Positions 10,794 to 21,775 of a stretch of 60,000 nt of DNA are shown piece by piece. The stretch's first letter is position 1. Every line of letters begins with the position of its first letter. The notes beneath the pieces were generated by a model. The model saw only the letters and a program-made list of their open reading frames with translations. It had not been told where the DNA came from and ran no database searches. Both the position numbers and the translations under genes were made by a program. Origin of the DNA: Antedon mediterranea (taxonomy: Eukaryota; Echinodermata; Crinoidea; Comatulida; Antedonidae); NCBI RefSeq assembly GCF_964355755.1, contig NC_092679.1:15988932-16048931 (forward strand), given 5' to 3'.

Positions 10794-12480
10794 GTCCCAG
10801 TAAAAAAATACTGTAATGCTTGTTATTCAAAATCAAAAGCGGTGTTTAAAAGGGAAGTATGTCATTCCTGAATCGTGCCCGTGGGAAATTTTTACTTAAG
10901 TTATAATAATGTATGAAACATAAAGTATTCCATCCGTAACCCCATCCTCTCTAGAGGAGGTGCAAGATCGCCACCTGTAAGGCTGCAATTTATTTTCCAT
11001 TATTTTTTAGGAAGAAAATGACTTAAAAATACAGAATGAAATCCCTGTCCATTTCGAAATATTTAAGTAATTTTTTGGTAAATGTGAATTTTAGTTTAGG
11101 AAAGGAATATTGAAAAAAAAACATCAATTCATTTATTTAAAAAATTAAATTAGGGTTAAAGCACACAATGGTGTTTGAATATACATATTTATGCACTCAT
11201 TTTTTTTCCCTAAATAATGATAATATTATGGTAATGATAATTTTGTTTTGACAAGATTTTTTCATTTCAAATACCTTTTCCTCGAAAATCAACTATTGTG
11301 AACTTGTGATGATTGAATCTAAAATCCTACAGAATAATTAAATGAAACGGCTTGATAATCTAAGACTTTAATTCCCATCCACTTTATTCCGTTTAACTAA
11401 ACATCCAGAATTTGTTATAATCTTCTTTACATAAAAACAATTTTCTATTATAATTGAAATTCGAAAGTGTTGTATATAATAATAAATTAAGTGATTTAAC
11501 TGTTAACATTCGACTTGGTAAAAGCATTTTCTACCTCTGGCGTTCTTGTTTACGTCGCAAAGGGTTACCGAAGAGTATTTATATTGATCAGAATTGAGTT
11601 GTACGAGCAATTAAGTGTAAACTAAATTAAATATCTAGCAATTCCTTTTTTGTAGGGATAAACAGTCGCAAACAGAATAGCTTGAAATTTATCTTTTGTA
11701 TATTCGCAATGCAGCTTTTAAATTTTGCTTTGCTGTTTTATTTCCCTTCTGTGATTTCCAATGTATTGTTCATTTGTAAGTCTTGAATAAAAGAGAGAAT
11801 TTTAATCTTTACTGTACCTATTTAACAAATATCTATCAAATGATTGGTTTTTTAGGAATCTGAACCTTTAGGTCCCCGAAAATGGCGGCTTATGCACCAA
11901 CCATCAAGAAAAATGTAGTGCAAACCGGGATTTCCCCTTTATAACACACAGGGCACATGTCACATACATTGCAATATATAAATTACTTGCATAAATGCAT
12001 TTGTACGTTTAAAAACATTTTCAACAAGATTAAAGATTACTAATCAATAGAAACATTAAGAAAATATTAAATAATAAAATTAAAATAAAACAATTAGATA
12101 ATAGTTTAGTTATAATACTAACATGATTATACAGGTATACATTGTATAAGTTAATTTTATTCTCCATTAAAATTATGTACAGGGTTTATTTGTTTGCTGC
12201 CCTCTATCTAGTGGAAACTACACAGTGGAGTTGTCAATCAATGGGTTGATTCACAGGAGTTGCAAGTGGAACCACAAAGTTGTGTCACACTCCCAGTAAG
12301 AATATGACTATCCGGTTTCAACCACATGTGTTACGACGCACATCTCATAAGCCTTTATTTGTGAAGAAATCCAAGACATGTTTCGACTGTGAACATAGTA
12401 ATGATTATCTGTGCAGTTAGCGGTATCACAAGGGACCTGTGCAGGTAAGTCAATAAGATTAGGCCTAAATGCTTATTGTT
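10794..12480. other. Noncoding, no gene recognised
   Basis: AT-rich sequence with poly-A and poly-T runs. I see no exon, element end or array that can be defended. Confidence 0.4.
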
Positions 12481-12950
12481 CTCCACCAATCAAAACTGTT
12501 TATACTGTATCTGATTTATAAATATTCAGTTTATAATCAGCCTCTTCTGGATTATTACTGTAAGACAAATAAATTGTTATGGTGAATGGAATAATTTAAC
12601 TAATCTGAATTCCGAGTAGTTTGTTATCTAATTAAATATTCATTGACTTGAGTATCGACCAATGGAAATATTCAACCAATCAGTTAAAACAACATGAATT
12701 TTTATAATTAACCAGCCTAAGAAATATTTGACCAATCAGAAAGCATTGTTATGAATATCTAGCATAAGGTGGTAATGAGAATGTAACTCCACCAATCATA
12801 GTGTAATGATATAACTATGAATATTCATGAGCACAAGCAGGCAATTGTACTATTCAACCAATCACAGATGTAATGAAAGTACAATGAATATTCATAAGTA
12901 CAGGCAGGCAAAACAATATTGAACCAATTAGATTACAGGATTGGTAACTA
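12480..12950 (+). repeat. Degenerate ~60-bp repeat with regularly spaced CCAAT boxes
   Basis: CCAAT occurs in one orientation at 12485, 12659, 12676, 12732, 12792, 12858 and 12923, mostly as CCAATCA. The last five are 56-66 bp apart, with TGAATATTCAT palindromes and a CAGGCA motif between them. It is either an eroded tandem array or a CCAAT-rich regulatory segment; no adjacent gene start is visible. Confidence 0.55.
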
Positions 12951-14448
12951 CTTTTGTTAATGTCTCAGGAGTGGCTTCATATTGGTCAATGATTTGAATA
13001 GTGATCTAATAACAACACTTGTAAAGCATGTGTAGTGAAGAGATCTGGCTACACTTGTCAGCAATGTACAGCTATCTAATGATTTAGATTTCTTGCATAA
13101 AACAGATCTCAAGACTCTTTGCGTATTATACCATGTACAAAACGCGCACTATTACTGTCTCTTGACTTGAACATTATTTCAACGATAAATTTGTATGGGA
13201 AATTGTATATTTTGCAGTGACTTCTGCTGATGCAAATATATTTTGCTCTATCTACAGTATATAGAGTGGGAATTGTTACTTGGAACTCAATTTTATCTTC
13301 TAAAACTGGATAGTTTTTATGGTAAGCTAATTACATTTCTTGTTTCTAATTCTGTTTCTTCATTACTCTTAAAATACTGTTGAATCCATTCTTTTGGATA
13401 CTGTTATTTATATTGTGAAATGAAAGTGTCCTTTTATGGATTCTGTTGTATATTATTATGAATGCATTACAGTGCATTACTCTGTATCTTCAAAGATATT
13501 TTTGAGAATGTTAATGTCTTTTATGTAAAAAATAAATGTTTTGCTTGAGTAGCGTTTGTCTTAAATTTTTTAAACCCACAACTCTAATGTGTGCATGCAT
13601 CATAAAAATGGCGCATCACTCAAAATAAGTATAATGATCAAATTAATGAAATATAAACATACAAAATATAACTATTTTGGTTAATGGTCATGTTGTTGGA
13701 TCTAAACAAAATTCTTTAAAAATATATATTTTATTTATTGTTATCTATCTTGAGAATCACCAATGTACTACAGTCTTTTAAGCATTGAGATGCATATTAA
13801 AGATAATTGCTCTGTTAATAAAATTTTACCAAATAAGCACTTATAAATTAAAATAAAACGCTGTTTTCAGCCATATTGAAGACACATATAGCTCAATATT
13901 TTAATAAGCTTCTCTGATGTTACCATTATATCGATTTTTCCTGAAAATCAATAGACATGGTCTGTTGATATATATAGCAAGGAGTTATTCTTGATTATAA
14001 CTGATTTTTAAAGTTCACATAGATAAATTGTGGACATTTTCATGCAGACAAACTTACATTTATACAAAGCTATTTATATACAGCAAATGCTAGTTTATAC
14101 TGTATAATGATATATTGTGGTACAACACCATTACCAAAAAATAAACATTATAACTAGCTCTGTACTGAAATCTACAAAATAATATTTTTATGAGCACTGT
14201 TACGCATGTCCTACCGTTTATGGCAATATTATAAAAAGGTAACAGATAAGATAAGATTGTGAAGAAGACCCAACAACCCTTATAAAGTTTATTTATGACA
14301 TGCCTTTATCCTATCGCTATATTTACTATAGATAATTTTGGATTACATTGTTTATATTTCATAATGTTTGAAATTATACCATACAGAATGTCTTAGATTT
14401 TACCATAGAGATATTATATTATCTCTATGATTTTACAGAGAAAATGTG
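12951..14448. other. Noncoding, no gene recognised
   Basis: AT-rich, without a convincing exon. A short hairpin (CATAGAGATA, 6-nt loop, then its complement) lies at 14403-14430, next to the family A copy. Confidence 0.4.
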
Positions 14449-14451
14449 TTA

Positions 14452-14609
14452 AGCTCTGTCTACACTATCAAACTAGTTTGACAAAAAAAGTGTGATGTGC
14501 CAAAATATGGTAGTGATATGTCCAAATATGGTAGTGATATGATATCAGGTCCATATATGGGCACATCACATTTTTTTTTCGCAAAAAGTTTGATACTGTA
14601 GACAGAGCT
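14452..14609. mobile_element. Family A MITE, complete copy with TTA duplication
   Basis: Starts AGCTCTGTCTACACTATC and ends with the complement GTAGACAGAGCT, flanked on both sides by TTA (14449-14451 and 14610-14612). Total 158 bp, nearly palindromic, noncoding. The 3-bp TTA duplication suits the PIF/Harbinger superfamily, which duplicates TWA (inference). Confidence 0.85.
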
Positions 14610-14772
14610 TTAGGTGACCATGTCAAAATTATTCTACTGCAGTTACAGCAGTAATCCCATTTTGTTTACTTTCTCTTACACCTGTTTATGTAATTAGTTT
14701 TTGTTTTAGTTAGCTTTTATGGGCAATCGTACACACCATTTATTGCATTGATTGACTCATAAACTATGATAT

Positions 14773-14890
14773 GTTCGTGTACACTTTAAAGAACCTAGTA
14801 CATCTTTTGAGACAAGTAGGGGGTTACCCTAGTGTGCTAGCTAACACACAGCCACTGTGGTGGACAGTTGTTGGCTGCTCTGACATGATG
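14773..14890 (+). mobile_element. 5'-truncated SINE piece (same 3' domain as 34520-34830)
   Basis: CACTTTAAAGAACCTAGTAC, GTAGGGGGTTACCC and CACAGCCACTG match the body of the SINE at 34690-34765 with few changes. The tRNA-like head is missing. Confidence 0.7.
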
Positions 14891-14928
14891 TGACGCTTAG
14901 GAGAGAAGCCTGTAGTTGAAAAGTGTAC

Positions 14929-15259
14929 AGCTCTGTCTACACTATTGTAACCCCAGAAGTTAAGGTAACGCTATAGAGGGCGTTCATAGAGAGAACCTCG
15001 TGGGTTGAAGAGGTGAGATACATCATGGCGATGTAAGGTTTATAATAACCCAATAGAGGATTACATTTAAAGAGCTGGATGTTGTGATTGTTTATTGATT
15101 ACTGTTACACTACCACTAATTACAATCAAAGGTTACACTATCAAACTTTATGTGACAAAAAAAATGTAATTAGCCCATATATGGACATCATCATATCACT
15201 ACCATATTTAGGCACATCGCACTTTTTTGTCAAACTAGTTTGATAGTGTAGACAGAGCT
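14929..15259. mobile_element. Family A MITE interrupted by a probable solo LTR
   Basis: The left end AGCTCTGTCTACACTAT is cut at 14945 and the element resumes at 15138 with CTATCAAACT, running to GTAGACAGAGCT. The 192-bp insert between them is described separately. Confidence 0.8.
14946..15137 (-). mobile_element. Probable solo LTR inside a MITE
   Basis: 192 bp starting TGTAACC and ending GGTTACA (TG...CA with 7-bp inverted ends), bounded by a 4-bp direct duplication CTAT (14942-14945 and 15138-15141). The minus strand contains AATAAA, so that strand is suggested as sense. No coding content. It does not resemble the LTRs of the element at 48-54 kb. Confidence 0.65.
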
Positions 15260-16937
15260 TAACATTTATACAAGAACTCATGCATTATGCAAGAACCTTT
15301 GAATGGTTTATTATCATGAAAAGGGTGCTATATAAATGTAGTTATTGCATTAAAAAAAATGTAGATACTGCAGTAACTGCAGTATAGAATAATATTATTT
15401 CCTATTGATGAACAATTGTAAATAGATTTTTTAAATATTTATCTTCCCGTTGACGTTCCGAACCCACAACTTCTTTAAAATAGAGAAGTGTTCTACGTCC
15501 CTTCTCTAGTAGTAGAGTAGCATAAAGTATTGACATTATCTTCATCTGTGTGAACAAAATCCAAAATATTATATATGTTATAGTTAAGTCATAGAGATAT
15601 TGTTCACTATATTCGCTAAGTCTGTTTTATCAACTGTTTCAGCTTACTGAAAAATATTTTATGAATGCTTTTTCAAAATACATGCAGTGTAATTAGAATA
15701 AAAGCAGTCAGGCTTGATGTTACTTCGATGACCAAAATAAAATCCAACTCCCATACAAAGTAAGTGAATTATATATAACGATAGTCTGTAATTGCCTATG
15801 ATGAGAATTACTGGTAAATTTGAACAGATTTTGAATAGACACTTAAAAATGAAGACTCATCTTATTGTTTTCTTTTCACTTTGTTGACATGGCAACAAAT
15901 GTATTATTATTTTACTCTAAAATAACATAAGGATATTTGTTAGCACTGAGAGATGTTAGGCTATTGTAACTGTTTTAATGTTACATATGATGGAAGACTG
16001 CTGTAGCATAACAACTGAAATGCCAACCTTATTTTACTTTCTTTAGTATAAACTATAAACAGGGTATACTGAAAACTATACTTACCATGTAGCAATAACC
16101 AAAAAATATTAACATTATTTTTTCATGGGTACAATTATATCTTTAACAATTGTTTTGATGTTTTTTTTTTATTTATGAAGCGTGAATTTTGAATTTTTTA
16201 AACAAATTGTGATATGTTAATGTCGCATATAGTTACTGTATTCATTTTGAACATAAATTGGAAAACATTTTTTTCTTGAAAAAAATGTAATTTAAGGCAA
16301 AAATGGGTTTAATCATTATTTATGGGTTTTCCTTTGGAAGTGAGTAACTTTATTAAAACTTCAACATGATCTACACAAATTCTGATTTTATTAATTATCA
16401 TTTTTCATGTTTTTCGGGGGACAATACATCTTTAACTAATTAGTTATGAAGGGGATGATGTTGCCTCAAGGCTGTTGATATTCTGCCTAGAAATATTCAA
16501 TAATTAAAATATAGAATAACAACAAATTCTACATTGTAAAATGAACATTGTAATGGAAAAAGGTTAAGTGATATTTTTTGATGGCAGAGTTTCTGTGTGA
16601 TTCATTCACTTTTAATAACAAGAACTGCAGTTTAAAATAGAAAACCTTGTAATATCCTGGCAGCTATATACATTTCTGTGAACTACTTTTACCATGAGGG
16701 ACAGAATCTTATATAAAATGCTACAGTTTTAGGTCATACTCAAAGCAATAATATTTTAAAGAAGATAAACAAGTTTTTTTTTTAAAGGAAATCTACATAA
16801 TTTATTCACGTATATTTAAATGTATGGTAAAATATAAATAAAAATATTAATGTTATTCGTCTGTTATTCATCTGTTATTTACATATTTTAAATCAGATCT
16901 TAGCATTATTTTTTTTCTAGATTTTAAAAATACAAAT
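15260..16937. other. Noncoding; includes part of a family H element
   Basis: GGGGGACAATACATCTTT at 16415-16433 and ATGTAATTTAAGGCAAAAA near 16286 match the intron 2 element at 2512-2864. Its other end is not clear. Otherwise no gene seen. Confidence 0.45.
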
Positions 16938-17430
16938 AGTGGAGCTGTAGCTTGGTGGTTAATATCATTGTCTTCCATTCCCATTGTCTAGAGTTCAATC
17001 CTTCCAGAATTAGTGTCAGGGTTCAATCCTGACTAAGTGTCAGTGTTCAATCTTGACTTTGTGTCAGAGTTCAGTCCTGATTTAATGTCATGGTTTAGTC
17101 CTGACTTAGTGTCATGGTTCAGTTCTGACTTAGTGTCAGAGCTCAATCCTTACTAAAGTGTTACGGTTCAATCTTGACTTTGTGTCAGAGTTCAGTCCTG
17201 ACTTAGTATCAGGGTTCAATCCTTACTTAGTATCAGGGTTCAGTCCTGATTTAGTGTCCGGTTCAGTCCTGAAATACGTCATTGTTCAATCCTGACTTAG
17301 TGCCAGGGCTCAATCCTTACTTAGTGTCAGTGTTCAATCCTGACTTAGTGTCCAGGTTCAGTGCTGACTTAGTATCAGGGTTCAATCCTGCAGAATCTAG
17401 TGTCAGTGCTGTAGCTCACGACTGCTTCTA
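16938..17430 (+). repeat. tRNA-like SINE head with a 17-unit B-box minisatellite
   Basis: A tRNA-like head (TAGCTTGGTGGTTAA as A box; GAGTTCAATCC as B box, 16991) is followed by 17 units of ~22-25 bp. Each has GGTTCAATCCTGACTTAGTG or a variant, ending near 17395; non-repetitive tail sequence follows. A reverse-strand copy of the head, without array, is at 23455-23517. The unit contains the RNA polymerase III B-box core, so the array is a series of B-box-like motifs. Confidence 0.7.
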
Positions 17431-18367
17431 CTCCTTATGCCTCAAATGAGACTTAGTTTATAAGAATGTAGTTCTCCATCCTGTATAGCTTTATATATAG
17501 TATATGATATAGTTTCCTTATGTGGGATGCTTATTGCTATTTACCCTAGGTTCTTTTATACACTTGCAGAGCAAAATATAATTCTCTTTTGAGACAAACT
17601 TGATTTTGATTTTTCAATCTATAGGCCTACATGTTTTAAACAAAAAGACAAATTTAAATTTTAAAATTACATACATATGATTCATATGATTAATATATAC
17701 CTAAAGATTATACGATGCATTAATCACTATTTTTTTTATCACTGTTGTCATGTTCAATAATGATAATATATTAAAATATTTTTTAAATTTTGTTTAATGT
17801 AATTTTGTAGTTTTACAGCAATTAAAAAAGCCTAGATGATTAGATTGGATTGCATATTAAGTAGATTATTAAGTAGAGGCTAAACAAACCTTCACTTTGC
17901 TAATGTTTTATAGTGATGAACAGTTAATATGAAGCTACTTTTACAGAATGAATTGATTATACTAATGTATTAAGATCAGTTTGTCTGCTTTCAATGCAAC
18001 TAAAAACATGCTTTAATTTGTATGTTTTACTATGAAACAGTAGTGCTATGTTAAAAGAATATCAGTATATTTTAAAGCAACAGAGAAACTGTAAACCGTC
18101 AAGTGATATACTGGAAATTGATTAATTAATTTGTAAACGGCGAAGATGCTGATGAGGAAATTCTATTTTTTTGATACAAGAGTAATTAAGCTCTGAAACA
18201 AACTACATCCACACATTGTTTTATGCATAACACTATTTACATTCAAGAATATTATATATATATATAGACAATTCTATAGGCAGTATCCACAAGTAAAAAA
18301 AAAATTGTTTAGGGCCTTATTATATCACAAGGTAATATAAGATATCTGTGAGGATGAAAAAAAAATC
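17431..18367. other. Noncoding, no gene recognised
   Basis: Very AT-rich; no exon or element boundary seen. One TAGGCCTA lies at 17622. Confidence 0.4.
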
Positions 18368-18431
18368 CTGCCTTAACTGAGATTCCAACCCAGAATGCAG
18401 AAATCCTACCATTAGACCACTAGGGCTTTCA
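18368..18431 (-). pseudogene. Decayed tRNA-like sequence (SINE head or tRNA pseudogene)
   Basis: On the minus strand: TAGTGGTCTAATGGTAGGAT (A-box region), then GGGTTGGAATCTC (B-box-like). The spacing is ~13 nt shorter than in a tRNA and no complete cloverleaf forms, so it is not a working tRNA gene. It resembles Glu/Gly-type tRNA heads. Confidence 0.5.
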
Positions 18432-18589
18432 TAAATATTTATAACTATACTGAATTATAAGGCTATAGATAAGAATGGACAAAAAATATGAAATATCAAA
18501 AGTGTAAATTTGATATTTGATTTGTTAAATGGTAAAAAGAAGAAATGGAGAAAGAGATAATTTTTTGAAAGATACTGAAGGAAGAGTAC

Positions 18590-18860
18590 AGTAGAAGCCT
18601 TCCTTTGGGACATCCCTATTCAGGGAACACTTTCCATTGAAATGAACGAGGAGAAATAATGCACAATGGCCAATCACCTATTTATTGGATACCTCTATTA
18701 AGGGGACACTGAGTAGCGGATCCAGGATTTTGAAATAGGGGAATCCAGAGCATAAAAGTAGTGAAATGAAGGCCTATCTTTTGCATTACAATTTGTGAAA
18801 TTTAGAGGAGGAGCCCGGGCTGGCTGGGGCCCCCCTTAAATCCGCCCCTGACACTACTTT
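18590..18860 (+). repeat. Dispersed family I repeat and GGATCCAGGATTTTG repeat
   Basis: ACAGTAGAAG...TTTGGGACATCCCTATT...AGGGGACACT belongs to the family found also at 33550, 35750, 39590, 42010, 42780 and 43000. The following GGATCCAGGATTTTGAAATA recurs, somewhat diverged, at 20424 and twice at 44490-44670. Noncoding. Confidence 0.6.
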
Positions 18861-19020
18861 ATTAGATCCGAAAGATTGTTTTGTTGCCAGACGACATAAA
18901 GGAAATAAAGGAGAGGTATGGCAACATGAAAAGAAGAACATACAATAGAAATAATCGAAGAAATTTAATGAACCTGCAAATAAAGTAGCAACAGATGAAA
19001 ACGGTAAACAATGATATTTA

Positions 19021-19115
19021 AAGATTGGTTCCCACTAGGATGCATTGCAAGGATGTATGAGTTCAAATGATCCTTCGTTTGCGATTAATTGTATTGCATG
19101 TGTGTGTCCAAGGTT
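19021..19115 (+). mobile_element. Family C MITE fragment
   Basis: AAAGATTGGTTCCCACTAGG with GCATTGCAAGGATGTA matches the left arm of 2054-2232, followed by a weak right arm. Truncated and diverged. Confidence 0.5.
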
Positions 19116-19693
19116 TAATGATAATCATGACTATGAGCTTTAAATCACTAATAATTGTTAATGAATCAGGGCAGATTAAGTATTGCATATTAACTGTGCT
19201 AAGTTTATAATATTCCCTGTACAAATAGTGTTCAGTTCATCAACCGTTGCTGGATGAAGGCTTTAGCATGCAGTTTCACAAGGTCCAGCCACTGATACCC
19301 ACATAATTGTCAATTTCCTTATTATATGTTGACATTTACTTACAGTACATCAGTGGTACTCAATAGTCCTACTAAGAAAGGTGCGTCAAAATATGGCAAA
19401 TATTTACATATGTGTCTGCACAATTTTGGGTGTCTCCTGGATAGGGGATGATTTCTCAAGTAGTCTCACTGACTTTCATTCCTTCCCTGAATCCATTTTA
19501 AATTGAAACATAAATAATGGTAAAATTTTAATTTAATTTTGTATAATGTAAACGATATATTACAAAGAAAATAATTAGTTGTAGTCTTGAATTGACTTTT
19601 CACAGTTTTTTATGCAAAATAACTGTTTACAAACAAAAATTGCCGTAGGTTAGTTCTTTCATGACAGCATATATATTAATTGATTAGTATTTT
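19116..19693. other. Noncoding, no gene recognised
   Basis: No convincing gene or repeat boundary seen. Confidence 0.35.
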
Positions 19694-20033
19694 ACTCGGG
19701 GTACCCGAGTCTGGTACTCTCTCATCTTCTCCTCCTCTTCTTCTTCCATCTGGACACTATTGAGTAAAAAGTGCGATTTATAAAGTACTACTCCTCCCTT
19801 ATTCGTTGTAGTATTGAGCTGGGATTTGGCATGAATACACTACAGGGACATGTCCTCAAAGCTATAGAGCCGGATTTTTAAATTTCAAACCGGATGCAGC
19901 CATATCACGTCTCGAAGATAGTACCGTATAGCCGTATTTGGTAACGAGGTTATTGATGTGTATGTGACGTTACATCCGGTCTTATGACGTCATTACAACT
20001 TCTTTTGCTGCTGTACCCCGAGTATCGCACATT
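19694..20033. mobile_element. TIR element, family G
   Basis: Starts ACTCGGGGTAC and ends GTACCCCGAGT, exact inverted ends 340 bp apart. The interior is less AT-rich than its surroundings, has TGACGT motifs and TAGCCGTATTTGGTAACG. The last motif recurs at 47390 in another context. No coding capacity. Confidence 0.6.
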
Positions 20034-21438
20034 CGTGCTTGTTCTTACTAAGAAGATTCATACAATAGTGATGAAAAGTCCATTCCAATAAAAAAAAAAA
20101 AGCTACAATTTTACACATATACATGTTTATTATCATTTGGCTATAATTAAGTCTTGTATTTCCTGTGTGTGCTCTGTCTAAATTATTTTCATATGAGGAA
20201 TTTAGATGACATTTCGTAGAAGTCTGAGCTTTGTTGACGTAAAATAAATTCATATTTTATTTAACGTTTATTTAATTGTTAATAACTTGGTTTTTTTTTC
20301 TATGCAGCATATTTCAAATAAAAACAACTTTTAGTTTTACCACTGATTTACCTGTGGTTAGTCAAGTCCAGGGATTCAGAAGGGTCAAATTTAGAGGGGA
20401 AAACTATAAGTTTCTAGGAGCAGATCCAGGATTCTGAAATAATAGACTACCTGACCACCTAGGCCTAGTAAAAGAGCACACCTAGCAGTTTCTCCATATG
20501 TATACAGTAGGCCTACAAATCGTTATGCACATAGTATCATAGTTTAAAACAGTAAAAATGTCAGTTCCCCAGCATAACCCCCACTCCCTAGATCTTCCCC
20601 TGATCACTAGAGTCAGAGTCGCTAGAGTCCGGGAGACCAAGACACAACTGGTGCTGAGCTGAGTTGGCAGCAAGAAGATTGGTAAGCAGTAGAAATTTGA
20701 TTTGAAGTGTGGTGAGGGAGGAGTTAATTTTACTCTTCTTTAACCTTTTAAAAAGAGATTGGTTCTATTTGCATAAGCTAAACTCTATTCATAAGACCAT
20801 TACTTCTTTTAGATCGCCTAGCAAAACTTAAGAATTTACACACACCGGGGCAAACACCACGCAAAACGCTCATGTTGACGCTGTGTATGTAAACCCCCAA
20901 GTTTGCTGTGGAAGGAGTATAAGTAATCTTCATTCAGACTATTGATCACTTTTCTGTTACTACCGTGGCCGTATCAGAGTCTTACATATCTGAAGACCAT
21001 GGATTTTACAACTACCTTTGATTGATTTTAATTATTTAACTGTGGTATTTATCTACCAATACTTGTTTTTCATTTAAATAACATTGGAAAGGTTACACAA
21101 ACTTGTTTATTTTTAAAGATTAGTTGATAGTTATATAAAAACCTAATATAGATACAATCTAAATAGTGAATGTTAAAGATTAAACAAATGTAAAGGAAAA
21201 ACAATCTATTGAGTTCATTTTTTAAAAAGGCAACCTGTTTTGAAAACATTATTTTAAAATAATTTATTGGCTATGCTCAAAACTCATCAATTCCTTTTCA
21301 TAAAGATAAAAATGAACTTTTCAAAATGTAATAGGTTTGTTTTCATCAACAACTTTTCTTGACTAACAATGGCTGTGAACATATTTGGGTATTGCAAGGT
21401 AAATTTGTTTAAATGAATAGTTATCTATATTTGTTATA
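20034..21438. other. Noncoding, no gene recognised
   Basis: Scattered repeat scraps (GATCCAGGATTCTGAAATA at 20424) and two TAGGCCTA octamers (20460 and 20508). No exon is supported. Confidence 0.4.
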
Positions 21439-21775
21439 GATGAGTACCCAGGGCAGTGGGAAAACAATAACATTTATAGATGAGTACCCAGGGCAGTGGG
21501 AAAACAATAAAATTATACAATATACAGTAGTTAAATTCAAACCTTATATATTGCAGGCATCGCATGTGATTCATATGTGACACTATATTACAGAATTTGT
21601 CTATTATACTGGACAGATAACGCCATATGTGACGATAAACTACACTCTTTACCATAATACAGCTGTCACATGTTATATATATGTGATACTGTATTACAGA
21701 AGTTGCCTGTGATACTGGACAGATAATACCATATGTTGAGATAGAGTGTATGATGCACTCTTTTCTTCAGGACCT
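21439..21775 (+). repeat. 40-bp and ~106-bp tandem duplications
   Basis: GATGAGTACCCAGGGCAGTG with its following A-rich stretch occurs twice at a 40-bp offset (21439 and 21479). Next, a ~106-bp segment with ATTACAGAA..TTG and ACTGGACAGATAA is repeated once, diverged. Noncoding. Confidence 0.75.
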
